In this document: piece after piece, positions 24,565 to 34,623 of the stretch
Layout: each line of letters begins with the position of its first letter
How positions within the stretch are numbered: the stretch's first letter is position 1
Source: Nonomuraea typhae
Lineage (GTDB): Bacteria > Actinomycetota > Actinomycetes > Streptosporangiales > Streptosporangiaceae
Length of the DNA stretch: 64,000 nt
NCBI RefSeq assembly: GCF_009760925.1
Contig: NZ_VRLV01000002.1
Location: 682,001 to 746,000 of the forward strand
Reading direction: 5' to 3'
The notes under the pieces: generated by a model
What the model saw: only the letters and a program-made list of their open reading frames with translations
What the model was told of the DNA's origin: nothing
Databases searched by the model: none
Position numbers and translations under genes: made by a program

Positions 24565-27075
24565 CTACTGCGGTGAGCCCTCCAGCGTGACCTCGACGGT
24601 CAGCTCCGCACCGGGCCCCAGGACGAACTCCTCGACGTTTCCCGCGCCGCAGAGGTCGTCCTGGGCCAGCCGTACCAGGTCGGCCTCGGGGCCGGAGACG
24701 GTCAGGCGGGCGACCTCGGCGCGCATCGAGAGCTTGGCCTCGGACTTGGCCTTGCGGACCCGGCCCAGGATCTCGGAGGCCACGGTCAGCACGGCCGGGT
24801 CGCCGGTGGCGGAGCCGGGCCGGGGCCAGGGGGCGCGGTGGACCGAGCCCTCGCGCCACCACGACCACACCTCTTCGGTGACGAACGGCAGGAAGGGCGC
24901 GAACAGCCGCACCTGCGTCTCCAGCGCCTGCCGCAGCGCCGCGACGGCCGAGGCGTCGCCCTCGTAGGCGCGGGCCTTGACCAGCTCCAGGTAGTCGTCG
25001 CAGAACGTCCAGAAGAAGCGTTCGGCGACCTCGATCGCCCGGGTGTGGTCGTAGCCCTCGAGCGCCTGCCCGGCCTCGCGGACCGCGTCGTCGAGCGCGG
25101 CCAGCATGCCGAGGTCGAGCGGCTCGGTGACCGTCCCCTCGGTCGCGCCGAAGGACAGCACGAACTTCGACGCGTTGAGGATCTTGATCGCCAGCCGCCT
25201 GCCCACCTTGAGCTGGCCGGGGTCGAAGGCGGTGTCCACGCCGTAGCGCCCGTTGGCCGCCCAGTAGCGCACGGCGTCGGAGCCGTACTGCTCCAGCAGG
25301 TCCATCGGGGTGAGGACGTTCCCCTTGGACTTGGACATCTTCTTGCGGTCGGGGTCGAGGATCCACCCCGAGATGGCCGTGTCACGCCATGGCAGGCCGC
25401 CGGACTCCAGGTGCGAGCGGGTGACCGTGGCGAACAACCAGGTGCGGATGATCTCGTGGGACTGCGCGCGCAGGTCCATCGGGAACACGCGCTCGAACAG
25501 GTCGTCGTCGCTGCCCCAGCGGCCGGCGATCTGCGGCGTGAGCGAGGAGGTGGCCCAGGTGTCCATGATGTCGGAGTCACCGGCGAAGCCGCCGGGCACG
25601 CCGCGCTGGTCCTCGGTGTAGCCGGGCGGCACGTCCGAGGACGGGTCCACGGGCAGCATGTCCTCGGTGGGCAGGATCAGCTCGTCGTGCAGCCGGTTGC
25701 CGGTGCCGTCGAGTTTGTACCAGACGGGGAACGACACGCCGTAGAAGCGCTGCCGGGAGATGAGCCAGTCGCCGTTGAGCCCTTCGACCCAGTTGTCGTA
25801 GCGCACCCGCATGTGCGGCGGATGCCAGGTGAGCTCGCGCCCCCGCGCCAGCAGCCGCTCGCGCAGGGCCTGGTCGCGCCCGCCGTTCCTGATGTACCAC
25901 TGGCGGGTGGTGACGATCTCCAGCGGCTTGTCGCCGCGCTCGTAGAACTTGACCGTGCGCTGCACCGGTTTGGGCTCGCCGTCGAGGTCGCCGGACTCGC
26001 GCAGCATCTCCACGATCCGCTCGCGGGCGCTGTGGACCGTCTTTCCCGCCAGCTCTTTGTACGGCTCGGCCTCCACGCCCTCCGGCGGCTCGGGCAGCAG
26101 CCGACCGTCCCAGCCGATGACCGAGCGGGTGGGCAGGTTGAGCTCGCGCCACCAGGTGACGTCGGTGACGTCGCCGAAGGTGCAGATCATCGCGATGCCG
26201 GAGCCCTTGTCCATCTCGGCCAGGTGGTGGGCGAGGATCGGCACCTCGACGCCGAACAGCGGCGTGAGCACGCTCGTGCCGAACAACGGCTTGTAGCGCT
26301 CGTCGTCGGGGTGGGCCACCAGCGCCACGCAGGCCGGGATCAGCTCGGGCCGGGTGGTCTCGATGTGGACCGGCCCATGGTCGCCGTAGAAGGAGATGCG
26401 GTGGAAGGCGCCCGGCCACTCGCGGTCCTCCAGCTCGGCCTGGGCCACGGCGGTGCGGAAGGTGACGTCCCACAGCGTCGGCGCCTCGGCCAGGTATGCC
26501 TCGCCCCGCGCGAGGTTGCGCAGGAAGGCGCGCTGCGAGACGGTCCGGGACGCGTCGCCGATCGTGGTGTAGAGCAGCGACCAGTCGTAGGACATGCCCA
26601 CGCGCCGCCAGACCTCCTCGAACGCCTGCTCGTCGATCGCGGTCAGCTTGTGGCACAGCTCGATGAAGTTGCGCCGCGAGACCGGGATCTCCCGCTTGCC
26701 CGGCTTGTCCGGAGGAACGAAGTCCGGATCGTAGGGCAGGGAGGCGTCACCGCGGACGCCGTAGACGTTCTGCACGCGCCGCTCGGTGGGCAGGCCGTTG
26801 TCGTCCCAGCCGATCGGGTAGAACACCTCGTAGCCCGTCATGCGCTTGTAGCGGGCCATGATGTCGGTGTGCGTGTAGGAGAAGACGTGACCGACGTGCA
26901 GGGAGCCGGAGACGGTCGGCGGCGGGGTGTCGATCGAGTAGATCTGCGACCGCTCGCGGGTGCGGTCGAAGCGGTAGACGCCCTCGTCCTCCCAGCGGGC
27001 TACCCATACCTGCTCCAGGCCGTCGAGAGTCGGTTTCTCCGGCATGGCGGCATGGCGTAGTCGCTGTTGAGTCAT
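24565..27075 (-). CDS. valS: Valyl-tRNA synthetase
   Basis: A class I aminoacyl-tRNA synthetase of up to 836 residues that charges tRNA-Val and edits Thr. The HIGH-type motif is in PTVSGSLHVGHVFSYTHTD, the KMSKS loop reads KMSKSKGN, and NGLPTERRVQN and WGSDD-type segments fit the shorter ValRS class found in many actinobacteria rather than the 870-residue type. The ATG at 27075 has AAGGAGG only one base upstream, so the true start may be the ATG at 27045, which gives MPEKPTLDGLE as in relatives. It is divergent from DUF4235 across 79 bases. Confidence 0.95.
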   Translation of the reverse strand: MTQQRLRHAAMPEKPTLDGLEQVWVARWEDEGVYRFDRTRERSQIYSIDTPPPTVSGSLHVGHVFSYTHTDIMARYKRMTGYEVFYPIGWDDNGLPTERRVQNVYGVRGDASLPYDPDFVPPDKPGKREIPVSRRNFIELCHKLTAIDEQAFEEVWRRVGMSYDWSLLYTTIGDASRTVSQRAFLRNLARGEAYLAEAPTLWDVTFRTAVAQAELEDREWPGAFHRISFYGDHGPVHIETTRPELIPACVALVAHPDDERYKPLFGTSVLTPLFGVEVPILAHHLAEMDKGSGIAMICTFGDVTDVTWWRELNLPTRSVIGWDGRLLPEPPEGVEAEPYKELAGKTVHSARERIVEMLRESGDLDGEPKPVQRTVKFYERGDKPLEIVTTRQWYIRNGGRDQALRERLLARGRELTWHPPHMRVRYDNWVEGLNGDWLISRQRFYGVSFPVWYKLDGTGNRLHDELILPTEDMLPVDPSSDVPPGYTEDQRGVPGGFAGDSDIMDTWATSSLTPQIAGRWGSDDDLFERVFPMDLRAQSHEIIRTWLFATVTRSHLESGGLPWRDTAISGWILDPDRKKMSKSKGNVLTPMDLLEQYGSDAVRYWAANGRYGVDTAFDPGQLKVGRRLAIKILNASKFVLSFGATEGTVTEPLDLGMLAALDDAVREAGQALEGYDHTRAIEVAERFFWTFCDDYLELVKARAYEGDASAVAALRQALETQVRLFAPFLPFVTEEVWSWWREGSVHRAPWPRPGSATGDPAVLTVASEILGRVRKAKSEAKLSMRAEVARLTVSGPEADLVRLAQDDLCGAGNVEEFVLGPGAELTVEVTLEGSPQ

Positions 27076-27154
27076 GCCTCCTTATGGTACGGCTTCGCAC
27101 GGCTCGCAGACGCTAGAGACTAGTGTTCGTTACATAGGCGAAGGAGTGATCAAC

Positions 27155-27433
27155 ATGGCGGACGAGAAGCCGGATGTCGCGTGGCGGATCATCGGTGGCC
27201 TGATCGGGCTCGTGACGGCGTGGGCGGCCAGGAAGCTGCTCGGGCTCGTCTGGGTCAAGGCGACGGGCAAGGAGCCCCCGCTCGACTCGGAGTCCCCCGA
27301 GGTCAGCATGGGTGAGGCCATCGGCTACGCGGTGGTGATGGGCGTGGGCATGTCCGTGGCGCAGATCGTGGTCAACAAGACCGCGAAGAAGCGTTATGAC
27401 GCCTGGAAGGCGCTCAAGACTCCAATGCAGTGA
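27155..27433 (+). CDS. DUF4235 small membrane protein
   Basis: A 92-residue protein with two hydrophobic helices (about 8-30, [19 protein letters not shown], and about 53-72, [20 protein letters not shown]) and a basic tail, matching DUF4235. AAGGAG lies eight bases before the ATG. Function unknown. Its last 20 bases overlap the convergent otsA gene. Confidence 0.88.
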   Translation: MADEKPDVAWRIIGGLIGLVTAWAARKLLGLVWVKATGKEPPLDSESPEVSMGEAIGYAVVMGVGMSVAQIVVNKTAKKRYDAWKALKTPMQ

Positions 27434-28799
27434 GAAACTCGCTGGCCCAGCGGTCCACGTCGTAGGTGGCCACCCGGCGGCGCATGGTGCGCATCCGCCG
27501 GGCCACCTCGTGGGGCGATGCCTCCATGGCGGCCAGCATCTGCCGTTTGACCCCCTCCACGTCGTAGGGGTTGACCAGGAAGGCCGAGCGCAGCTCGGCG
27601 GCGGCTCCGGCGAACTCGCTGAGCACCAGCGCCCCCTGCAGGTCGTGGTGACACGAGACGTACTCCTTGGCCACCAGGTTCATCCCGTCGCGCAGCGGCG
27701 TCACCATCATGATGTCGGCGGCCAGGTAGAGGGCGGCCAGTTCCTCGCGGTCGTAGGACTGGTGGAAGTACTGGATCGGCTGCGCGCCCAGCACGGAGTA
27801 CTGGCCGTTGATCCGCCCCACCTGCAGCTCGATGTCGTCGCGCAGCCGCCGGTACTCCTCCACGCGTTCCCTGCTGGGCGTGGCGATCTGCACGAAGACG
27901 GCCTCGCCCGGCGCGACGCTGCCGTCGCGCAGCAGCTCGCCGAAGGCTTCGAGCCGCTGGCCGATGCCCTTGGTGTAGTCGAGGCGGTCCACGCCGAGCA
28001 GCACGTGCTCGGGGTCGCCCAGCTCGACCCTGATCTCCTTGGCCCGGTGCACGATGTGCGGCTCGCGCACGAGCGTGTCGAACTCGGCGAAGTCCACGGA
28101 GATCGGGAAGGACTGGGTGGTGACGACCCGGTCCTCCAGGAAGATCTCGTTGCTCTTGTACGGCAGGCCGAGCAGCCGCTTGCACAGCATGCGGAAGTTG
28201 GCCGCCCCGCCGGGCAATTGGAAGCCGACCAGGTCGGCCCCGAGCAGCCCTTCGACCAGCTCGCGCCGCCAGGGCAGCCGCCAGAACAGCTCTATGGGCG
28301 GGAAGGGGATGTGCAGGAAGAAGCCGATGCGCAGGTCCGGCCGCAGCGCGCGGAGCATGGCGGGCACGAGCTGGAGCTGGTAGTCCTGCACCCAGACGAC
28401 CGCGCCCTTCTCCGCCACTTCGGCGGCGGCCTCGGCGAAGCGCTCGTTGACGGTCCGGTAGGACTCCCACGTCTCGCGCTCGATCATGGGCGGCACGACG
28501 ACGTCGTGGTAGAGCGGCCAGAGGGTGGAGTTGGAGAAGCCCTCGTAGTAGAGCTCGACCTCGTCGGAGGTGAGCGGGACGGGGATGAGGTTCATGCCGT
28601 CGTCGCGGAAGGGCTCGAGGAGCTCGTCCGCGGCGCCGTGCCAGCCGAGCCAGGCGCCGCGGCGGCGTTGCATGACGGGCGCGATGGCGGTGACCAGGCC
28701 GCCGGGGCTCCTCCGCCACGCAGCCGCGCCGTCAGGCCCTACCGTGCGGTCCACCGGCAGGCGGTTCGCCACGATCAGGAACGAACTACGGCTGGTCAC
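27414..28799 (-). CDS. otsA: Trehalose-6-phosphate synthase (GT20)
   Basis: A 461-residue glycosyltransferase making trehalose 6-phosphate from a nucleotide-glucose and glucose 6-phosphate. The N-terminal [58 protein letters not shown] and the C-terminal [15 protein letters not shown] are the family signatures. The GTG at 28799 is preferred over the longer frame to 28826 because it gives the family N-terminus and follows a GGGAGG site. No phosphatase gene (otsB) is adjacent. Confidence 0.94.
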   Translation of the reverse strand: MTSRSSFLIVANRLPVDRTVGPDGAAAWRRSPGGLVTAIAPVMQRRRGAWLGWHGAADELLEPFRDDGMNLIPVPLTSDEVELYYEGFSNSTLWPLYHDVVVPPMIERETWESYRTVNERFAEAAAEVAEKGAVVWVQDYQLQLVPAMLRALRPDLRIGFFLHIPFPPIELFWRLPWRRELVEGLLGADLVGFQLPGGAANFRMLCKRLLGLPYKSNEIFLEDRVVTTQSFPISVDFAEFDTLVREPHIVHRAKEIRVELGDPEHVLLGVDRLDYTKGIGQRLEAFGELLRDGSVAPGEAVFVQIATPSRERVEEYRRLRDDIELQVGRINGQYSVLGAQPIQYFHQSYDREELAALYLAADIMMVTPLRDGMNLVAKEYVSCHHDLQGALVLSEFAGAAAELRSAFLVNPYDVEGVKRQMLAAMEASPHEVARRMRTMRRRVATYDVDRWASEFLTALES

Positions 28800-28822
28800 C
28801 AAGGATTCCCTCCCACTACGCC

Positions 28823-30349
28823 TCACTGTACGCGGAGCCGCAGGGCGCGGCTCAGCGCGGCCGCCACGTCGTCCGGCCCCGCGTGGGGGATGATCGCGGC
28901 GATGTGGGCGTCAGGCCTGATGAGCCATGCCTCGTCCGGCGCCGCACCGAGCGTTTCGGTCAGGGCTCCGGTCCCATCGATCTCCGCGAGCTCGCGAACG
29001 GCGAGCGGCGCCGTAGTCACCTTCCCCAAGATCCGGGCAAACAAACTTGAATCACACATTTCACCCAGGAGTAGCAGGAAACCGGCGCGGCACAACTCTC
29101 GCAGCCGTCCGCCCGGAATGCCGCAGTCGGGCAGGATCACCCCCGGCGCCGGAGGCGGGCTCTGTCCCTTCGGCGGCCGTCCGGCGAAGGGGCGGCCGGG
29201 CGTGGTGAGCGGGGAGTCCACGTACCAGTACGGCTCGGCGAAGCGCCCGGAGTCGATCTCCTCCACCGCGCCCCGCTCCAGCACGTCGCGCCGGTGGGCC
29301 CGCCCGGCCGGGGTGCCGGGCACCAGGAAACGCATGGTCGCCCCGGTGACCTGCAGGTTTTCCAGCGCGGCGGCGTGACGTTCGTCGTGGTAGGTCTCCA
29401 GGAGCTCCTCGGGCGCCCAGCCGTGCAGAACGGCGGCCAGTTTCCAGGCGGCGTTCTCGGCGTCGGGCACGCCGGAGTTGAGCCCGCGGGCGCCGAACGG
29501 GGCGACGAGGTGGGCGCAGTCACCGGCCAGCAGCACCCGGCCCACCCGCATCCGGGAGGCGATCCGGGAGTGGAAGCGGTAGACCGACTGCCACACGAGT
29601 GTGTACTCCCGGTCACCGACTATTTGCCTTATTTTTCGCGAAATATCATCTGAAGTCGCGTCATAGTCGGGCGGGACCTGCCAGTCGATCCGGTACGTCG
29701 AGTCCGGGCACGGATGGATGAGCACCTGCCGCCCCGGGTTCCACTCCGGGTCGAAGTGGAAGCGGCGCACGTTCTCCCACCCCGGCAGATCGGCCCGGAT
29801 GTCGCAGATGAGGAACAGGTCGTCGAAGGAGTGCCCGTCGAAGGTGACGCCCAGCGCCCGCCGTACACCGGAGGCGCGCCCGCCCGCGCAGGCCAGCACG
29901 TAGGGGGCGCGCAGCACCCGCTCGCCACAGCGCACCGTCACCCCGCCGGCGTCCTGCTCCAGGTCGGTGACCTCGTGGTTCCACCGCACCTCGATGCGCG
30001 GCTGGGCGGCGATGGCGGCGTCGAGCAGTTCCTCGGTGCGCGACTGCGAGAGGTTGACGAACGGCGGCAGCGGCCCGCGCAGGTCGAAGCTCCAGGAGAA
30101 CAACTCGCGGTCGCGGTAGTAGGTGCGTGCGGTGGTCCAGGTCAGGCCCTCCTCGGCCGCCTCGGGCACGCCCAGTGCCGACCACAGGTCGAGCACGTCG
30201 CGCTGCTGGCAGATGGACCTGGACCCCTCCGCGTCGCGCCGGGGACGCTGGTCGAGCACCAGCACCCGCAGGCCCCAGCGCGCCAGCAGCAGCGCCGCCG
30301 TCTGGCCGACCGGGCCGGCGCCGATGACTATGACTGCAGGGCTGCCCAT
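28823..30349 (-). CDS. FAD-dependent aromatic-ring monooxygenase (MhpA/PheA-like)
   Basis: A 508-residue flavoprotein with the dinucleotide motif [18 protein letters not shown] at the N-terminus, the [18 protein letters not shown] segment, and the second FAD motif [30 protein letters not shown]. It is of the class A phenol hydroxylase type, using NAD(P)H to hydroxylate an aromatic ring. It is the last gene of the leftward paa run; its ATG lies inside the preceding MBL gene (22-base overlap). A phenylacetate-type substrate or shunt product is inferred from context. Two local AT-rich patches with rare codons (about 29037-29070 and 29620-29660) stand out. Confidence 0.9.
   Translation of the reverse strand: MGSPAVIVIGAGPVGQTAALLLARWGLRVLVLDQRPRRDAEGSRSICQQRDVLDLWSALGVPEAAEEGLTWTTARTYYRDRELFSWSFDLRGPLPPFVNLSQSRTEELLDAAIAAQPRIEVRWNHEVTDLEQDAGGVTVRCGERVLRAPYVLACAGGRASGVRRALGVTFDGHSFDDLFLICDIRADLPGWENVRRFHFDPEWNPGRQVLIHPCPDSTYRIDWQVPPDYDATSDDISRKIRQIVGDREYTLVWQSVYRFHSRIASRMRVGRVLLAGDCAHLVAPFGARGLNSGVPDAENAAWKLAAVLHGWAPEELLETYHDERHAAALENLQVTGATMRFLVPGTPAGRAHRRDVLERGAVEEIDSGRFAEPYWYVDSPLTTPGRPFAGRPPKGQSPPPAPGVILPDCGIPGGRLRELCRAGFLLLLGEMCDSSLFARILGKVTTAPLAVRELAEIDGTGALTETLGAAPDEAWLIRPDAHIAAIIPHAGPDDVAAALSRALRLRVQ
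29639..29659. repeat. 21-bp AT-rich island shared with the paa thiolase gene
   Basis: The 21 bases starting CGAAATATC here differ at only two positions from 36662-36682 in the thiolase gene. The two genes read the shared DNA in different frames, so the similarity is not caused by shared protein sequence. Confidence 0.5.
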
Positions 30350-31275
30350 ACGTCACGGTCCCTCTCCGCGGTCCAGATGACCGGGCGCTCGATGCCGTGC
30401 AGTTCGTCCCACAGCCGCGAGACGTCGAACGGCAGGCAGTGCTCGAAGATCGGCCAGCGGCCGTAGGCGGGCGCGAGCGCGGCGTGGGTGCGCTCGAACG
30501 CCTCCTTGAGCGTGCTCGCTCCGCTCACCTCTCTGATCATCACGTCGAGGAAGTCGCGGGTCTGGGCGATGGCCGCCTCGACCGCTTCCTTGCCCCTGGC
30601 CACCGCGCCCCTGCCGCCCACCAGCGTCTCGGCGCCGAAGGCGGCGACCCGGTCGAGCGTGCCGGTGGACCAGTCGCGGTGGAAGGCGTCGCCGGTGTAC
30701 AGGGCGGCCTGCGACTCGACGAGGTCACCGGCGAACATGATCTTCTGCTGGGGCAGCCAGGCGACCAGGTCGCCCTCGGTGTGGCCGCGCCCGCAGTACT
30801 CCAGCACCAGATCGCCGCGGCCGCCGCCGAGGTCGATGGTGAAGCGCTCGCTGAAGGTGGCCGTCGGCCAGGTCAGACCCGGGATCGAGCCGGGCTCCTT
30901 GAACAGCCGGGGCATCCTGCCGTACTCGCTGGCCCAGTCCTGCTCGCCCCGCTCGGCGATGAGCTCGCGGGTCTTCTCGTGCGCCACGATCACCTCGGCG
31001 CCGAAGGCGGAGGCGCCCAGCACCCGCACCGCGTGGTAGTGCGAGAGCACCAGGTAGCGCACGGGCTTGGCGGTGTGCTCGCGCAGCCTGGCCAGCCACT
31101 CGCGGGCGGCCACCGGGGTGGCCAGCGCCTCGAAGCACACCAGGAAGTCCTCGCCCTCGACGGCGCCGATGTTCGGATCGCCCTCCGCCGTGAGCGCGTA
31201 GACGCCCTCTGCCAGCACTTCCAGGGTCTGCTGCTTCTCGCCGAGATCGGCGGAGGAGGCGAACGGCTTGGCCAT
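30328..31275 (-). CDS. MBL-fold hydrolase-like protein with non-canonical metal motif
   Basis: A 315-residue metallo-beta-lactamase-fold protein. The motif that normally reads HxHxDH is SHYHAVRV here: His79 and His81 are kept, but Asp and the third His are Val83 and Arg84. Later ligand regions remain (GRGHTEGDLVAWLP, MFAGDLVES). One metal site may be lost, or the protein may use a single metal. It lies between paaE and the FAD monooxygenase in the leftward paa operon, 56 bases after paaE. A hydrolytic or detoxifying role on ring-derived thioesters or lactones is possible, not shown. Confidence 0.83.
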   Translation of the reverse strand: MAKPFASSADLGEKQQTLEVLAEGVYALTAEGDPNIGAVEGEDFLVCFEALATPVAAREWLARLREHTAKPVRYLVLSHYHAVRVLGASAFGAEVIVAHEKTRELIAERGEQDWASEYGRMPRLFKEPGSIPGLTWPTATFSERFTIDLGGGRGDLVLEYCGRGHTEGDLVAWLPQQKIMFAGDLVESQAALYTGDAFHRDWSTGTLDRVAAFGAETLVGGRGAVARGKEAVEAAIAQTRDFLDVMIREVSGASTLKEAFERTHAALAPAYGRWPIFEHCLPFDVSRLWDELHGIERPVIWTAERDRDVWAALQS

Positions 31276-31295
31276 GCCTGGTACCTGTCCCCCAC

Positions 31296-31322
31296 CGGGG
31301 CGGGCAAAACGGATCCGCCCCG
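31296..31322 (-). promoter_or_regulatory. GC-rich hairpin between paaE and the MBL gene
   Basis: CGGGGCGG (31296-31303) and CCGCCCCG (31315-31322) form a perfect 8-bp stem with an 11-base loop in the 56-base gap. It could act as a partial terminator or RNA stabiliser separating the core paa genes from the two accessory genes. It has no U-tract. Confidence 0.35.
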
Positions 31323-31331
31323 CGGCTCACC

Positions 31332-32336
31332 TCAGGCGTCGAAGTCCGCGGTGACGTTCGCGGTGACCGGATGGCTCTGGCAGGCCAGCCGGTATCCGGC
31401 CGCCAGTTCCTCGGGTTCCAGGGCGTAGTTCTGGTCCATGACCACCTCCCCGTGGCTCACCCGCACCCGGCAGGTGCCGCAGACGCCGCCCCGGCACGCG
31501 TAAGGCGCGTCGGCTCGCACCCGCAGCGCCGCGCCGAGCAGGCTCTCGTCCGCGCCCAGCGTCACGCGCGTGGTGCGGCCGTCCAGCGTGAAGTCGAAAA
31601 CCGCCCCATCCGGTACGGCATGCGGCCGCGAGACCGGCTCACCGGCGTAAAACAGCTCGTAGTGGACCCGCCGCCCCTCCAGCAGCCCCCTGGCCGTCTC
31701 GACCAGCCCGAGCGGGCCGCACAGGTAGTACTCGTCCGCCTCGCCCAGCAGGGGCAGCAGCGTGCGCAGCTTGGCCGCGTCGATGCGGCCGCTGGCGATG
31801 GGCGCCTCCTGGGGCTCCTGGCTGAGCACGTGCAGGAGGTTCAGCCGCTCGCCGTAGCAGTCCTTGAGGTCGGCCAGCTCCTCGGCGAACATCACCTCCC
31901 TGGCCGTGCGATTGCCGTACACGAGCGTGAAGCGGCTGCGCGGCTCGACCGCCAGCGTGGTGGCCAGCAGCGACAGCACGGGCGTGATGCCGGAACCGGC
32001 GGCGACGGCCAGGTGGTGGCGGGCGCGCTCCGGGTCCAGGGCGGTGGTGAAGCGGCCCAGGGGCGCCATCGCCTCCACCACGTCGCCGGGCTTCAGCATG
32101 GAGGTCGCCCACTCGGAGAACACCCCGCCGGGCAGCCGCTTGACCCCGATCCGCAGCGGGCCTCCGGCCGGGGAGCAGATCGAGTAGCTGCGCCGTACCT
32201 CCAGACCGTCGAGGAAGATCCGCACGGTCAGGTGCTGGCCCTGCACGAACGGCAGGCGCTGCGCGAACGTCACGGCCACGGCGTCGTCGGTGAGCCGGTC
32301 CACGGCCGCGACCGTCAGCGGCCGGAAACGGCTCAC
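31332..32336 (-). CDS. paaE: Phenylacetyl-CoA epoxidase reductase subunit PaaE
   Basis: A 334-residue flavin/iron-sulfur reductase passing electrons from NADPH to the PaaA di-iron site. The FAD/NAD part comes first (RRSYSICSPAG for FAD, GSGITPVLSLL for the nucleotide, YYLCGPLGLVE). A plant-type 2Fe-2S domain follows at the C-terminus with CRGGVCGTC and a distal Cys in YRLACQSHP. The GTG at 32336 lies one base after the paaD stop. Domain order and length match PaaE. Confidence 0.95.
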   Translation of the reverse strand: MSRFRPLTVAAVDRLTDDAVAVTFAQRLPFVQGQHLTVRIFLDGLEVRRSYSICSPAGGPLRIGVKRLPGGVFSEWATSMLKPGDVVEAMAPLGRFTTALDPERARHHLAVAAGSGITPVLSLLATTLAVEPRSRFTLVYGNRTAREVMFAEELADLKDCYGERLNLLHVLSQEPQEAPIASGRIDAAKLRTLLPLLGEADEYYLCGPLGLVETARGLLEGRRVHYELFYAGEPVSRPHAVPDGAVFDFTLDGRTTRVTLGADESLLGAALRVRADAPYACRGGVCGTCRVRVSHGEVVMDQNYALEPEELAAGYRLACQSHPVTANVTADFDA

Positions 32337-32337
32337 G

Positions 32338-32799
32338 TCAGATCTCCTTGAAGTGGTCGAAGGGCTCCAGGCACTCCTGGCAGGCGTACATGGCCTTGCA
32401 GGCGGTCGAGCCGTACCTGCTGACCAGGCGCGTGCGCGGCGAGCCGCAGCGCGGGCAGCGCACGCCCAGCGTGAGGGCGACCGGGCCGTCCGTGCGGCGC
32501 GGCGGCGAGAGCCCGTGCTCGCGGAGCTTGCGGCGGCCTTCATCGGTGATCCAGTCGGTGCTCCACGGCGGCGCGAGCACGGTGACGACCCTGGCGCCGG
32601 GCAGCGCCTTCCCGATGTCCTCGCGGATGGCGTCCATCGCCGGGCAGCCCGAGTACGTGGGGGTGATCACCACTTCGAGGCCGCCGCCGGCGTCCCGCCT
32701 GACCTCGCGCACGATGCCCAGGTCGCCCAGCGTCAGCACGGGCAGCTCGGGGTCGGGCACCGCCGCCGCCAGCGCCCTGGCCTCCTCCAGGCTCACCAC
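32338..32799 (-). CDS. paaD: PaaD, assembly factor for the phenylacetyl-CoA epoxidase
   Basis: A 153-residue protein with an N-terminal DUF59/MIP18-type domain (LPVLTLGDLGIVREV, ITPTYSGCPAMDAIREDI, APPWSTDWITDEGR) and a C-terminal Cys-rich part with two CxxC pairs (CPRCG, CQEC), as in PaaD/PaaJ-type proteins. It is thought to help mature iron or iron-sulfur centres of the epoxidase and is not part of the final complex. The GTG start overlaps the paaC end by seven bases. Confidence 0.94.
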   Translation of the reverse strand: MVSLEEARALAAAVPDPELPVLTLGDLGIVREVRRDAGGGLEVVITPTYSGCPAMDAIREDIGKALPGARVVTVLAPPWSTDWITDEGRRKLREHGLSPPRRTDGPVALTLGVRCPRCGSPRTRLVSRYGSTACKAMYACQECLEPFDHFKEI

Positions 32800-33443
32800 G
32801 TGGCGCCCGCGTGCTCACGGTGCAGCGCCTGCATCTCGGCCAGCAGCTCGCTCAGGTGCGGGGTGTGCTCGCCCCTGCGCCCGCCGTCGCGCTGCCGCGC
32901 CTCCCGGGGTACGGCGAGGCCGGACTCGGCCAGCGTCGTCTCCACGAACGCCGACCAGGGCTCCCTGAGCCCGGGGTCGGCGGCGAACAGCTCGCCGGTG
33001 AACGGCCAGAGCGCGTCCAGGGCGGCGGTCATGCGGCGGTGGCTCTCCTCGGTGCCCAGGCCCAGGCGCCGGGTCCAGAGGGCGGCGTAGTCACGGTGGT
33101 AGGCGATCTCCTTCACGCCCTTGGCGGCCACCTCGTCCTCGGGGTGCGCGCGGTACATCTCGTACAGGAAGCCCGCGTAGAACAGGTGGCGCACGATCGT
33201 GCGGGCGAAGTCGCCGTTGGGCTGCTCGGTCAGCAGGCAGTTGCGGAACTGCCCGGGCTCGCGCAGGTAGGCCAGCTCGTCCTCGTTCCCGGCCCTGGAC
33301 AGCAGCGCCCTGGCCTGGCCGAGCAGGTCGAGCGAGAGGTTGGCCAGGGCGACGTCCTCCTCCAGCGTGGGGGCCCTGGTCACCCATTCGGCCAGCCGCT
33401 GGGCCAGCACGAGGCAGTCGTCGCCGATCTCCAGGGGGTTCAC
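32793..33443 (-). CDS. paaC: Phenylacetyl-CoA epoxidase structural subunit PaaC
   Basis: A 216-residue ferritin-like protein that pairs with PaaA in the epoxidase. It has TLEEDVALANLSLDLLGQAR, EDELAYLREPGQFRN and YHRDYAALWTRRLGLG, as in PaaC. It is a little shorter than enterobacterial PaaC (about 250). The GTG at 33443 overlaps the paaB stop by GTGA, so translation is coupled. Confidence 0.94.
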   Translation of the reverse strand: MNPLEIGDDCLVLAQRLAEWVTRAPTLEEDVALANLSLDLLGQARALLSRAGNEDELAYLREPGQFRNCLLTEQPNGDFARTIVRHLFYAGFLYEMYRAHPEDEVAAKGVKEIAYHRDYAALWTRRLGLGTEESHRRMTAALDALWPFTGELFAADPGLREPWSAFVETTLAESGLAVPREARQRDGGRRGEHTPHLSELLAEMQALHREHAGATW

Positions 33444-33712
33444 AGGTGCTTCACCCCCTCGGGCAGCTCGTAGAAGGTCGGATGCCGGTACGGCTTGCCG
33501 CCCGCCGGGTCGAAGAACGCGTCCTTCTCGTCCGGCGACGACGCCGTGATCTCGGCGGCCGGGACCACCCAGATGCTGACGCCCTCCTGCCTGCGGGTGT
33601 AGAGGTCCCTGGCGTGCCGCAACGCCAGCTCGGCGTCCTCGGCGTGCAGGCTGCCCGCGTGCACGTGCGACAGGCCCCTCCTGGGCCGGACGAACACCTC
33701 CCACAACATCAC
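33440..33712 (-). CDS. paaB: Phenylacetyl-CoA epoxidase subunit PaaB
   Basis: A 90-residue protein with the PaaB signature [38 protein letters not shown] and a C-terminal [19 protein letters not shown]. It bridges PaaAC heterodimers in the epoxidase complex. It overlaps paaA by four bases at its start and paaC by four at its end. Confidence 0.95.
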   Translation of the reverse strand: MMLWEVFVRPRRGLSHVHAGSLHAEDAELALRHARDLYTRRQEGVSIWVVPAAEITASSPDEKDAFFDPAGGKPYRHPTFYELPEGVKHL

Positions 33713-34623
33713 GCCACCTCCTCACGGGCGGCGTACGCGGAGGCGGCCTCCCGGACCCAGGCGCCGTCCTCGTGGGCCCGGCGCCGATGGGCCATGCGCT
33801 GGGCGTTCATCGGGCCGTCCCCGGCCAGGACCCGCTTGAACTCGCTCCAGTCGATCTCCCCGTGGTCGTAGTGCCCGCGCCCGGGGTTCCAGCGCAGATC
33901 CGGATCGGGAAGGGTGAGGCCGAGGATCTCCGCCTGCGGCACCGCCATGTCGATGAAGCGCTGGCGCAGCTCGTCGTTGGAGTGCCGCTTGATCTTCCAG
34001 GCCATCGACTGCGCCGAGTGCGTCGACTCGCCGTCGGGCGGGCCGAACATCATCAGGGAGGGCCACCACCACCGGTCCACCGCCTCCTGCGCCATCCGCT
34101 TCTGCGCCGGGGTGCCGTGGGCCAGCGTGTACAGCAGCTCGTAGCCCTGGCGCTGGTGGAAGCTCTCCTCCTTGCAGATCCGGACCATCGCCCGCGCGTA
34201 CGGGCCGTAGGAGCACCGGCACAGCGGCACCTGGTTGACGATGGCGGCGCCGTCCACCAGCCAGCCGATCGCGCCCATGTCGGCCCAGGTGGGCGTGGGG
34301 TAGTTGAAGATGGAGGAGTAGCGCTGGCGGCCCTCGTGCAGCGCGTCCAGCAGCTCGTCCCGGCTGACGCCGAGCGTTTCGGCGGCGCCGTACAGATAGA
34401 GGCCGTGTCCCGCCTCGTCCTGCACCTTGGCCAGCAGGATCGCCTTGCGCTTGAGGGAGGGCGCCCGGGTGATCCAGCTGCCTTCCGGCTGCATGCCGAT
34501 GATCTCGGAGTGCGCGTGCTGGGCGATCTGGCGGATCAGCGTCCTGCGGTAGGCGTCGGGCATGTCGTCGCGGGGCTCGATCCGCTCGTCGGCATCGATG
34601 ATGTCGTCAAATGTCGCGCTCAT
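33709..34623 (-). CDS. paaA: Phenylacetyl-CoA epoxidase catalytic subunit PaaA
   Basis: A 304-residue di-iron oxygenase subunit that forms the 1,2-epoxide of phenylacetyl-CoA. Metal-ligand helices are seen in [17 protein letters not shown] and [15 protein letters not shown] (the two ExxH motifs), and [27 protein letters not shown] and [12 protein letters not shown] are typical. The ATG at 34623 follows GGGAGGAGG and overlaps the upstream dehydrogenase stop by ATGA; a longer frame to 34638 is less likely. Confidence 0.96.
   Translation of the reverse strand: MSATFDDIIDADERIEPRDDMPDAYRRTLIRQIAQHAHSEIIGMQPEGSWITRAPSLKRKAILLAKVQDEAGHGLYLYGAAETLGVSRDELLDALHEGRQRYSSIFNYPTPTWADMGAIGWLVDGAAIVNQVPLCRCSYGPYARAMVRICKEESFHQRQGYELLYTLAHGTPAQKRMAQEAVDRWWWPSLMMFGPPDGESTHSAQSMAWKIKRHSNDELRQRFIDMAVPQAEILGLTLPDPDLRWNPGRGHYDHGEIDWSEFKRVLAGDGPMNAQRMAHRRRAHEDGAWVREAASAYAAREEVA

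Noticed and set aside
22580..25366. A 928-codon frame spanning the minus strand of DUF6351 and part of valS
   Set aside because: It runs through two well-supported genes, in the wrong frame for valS, and shows no domain.
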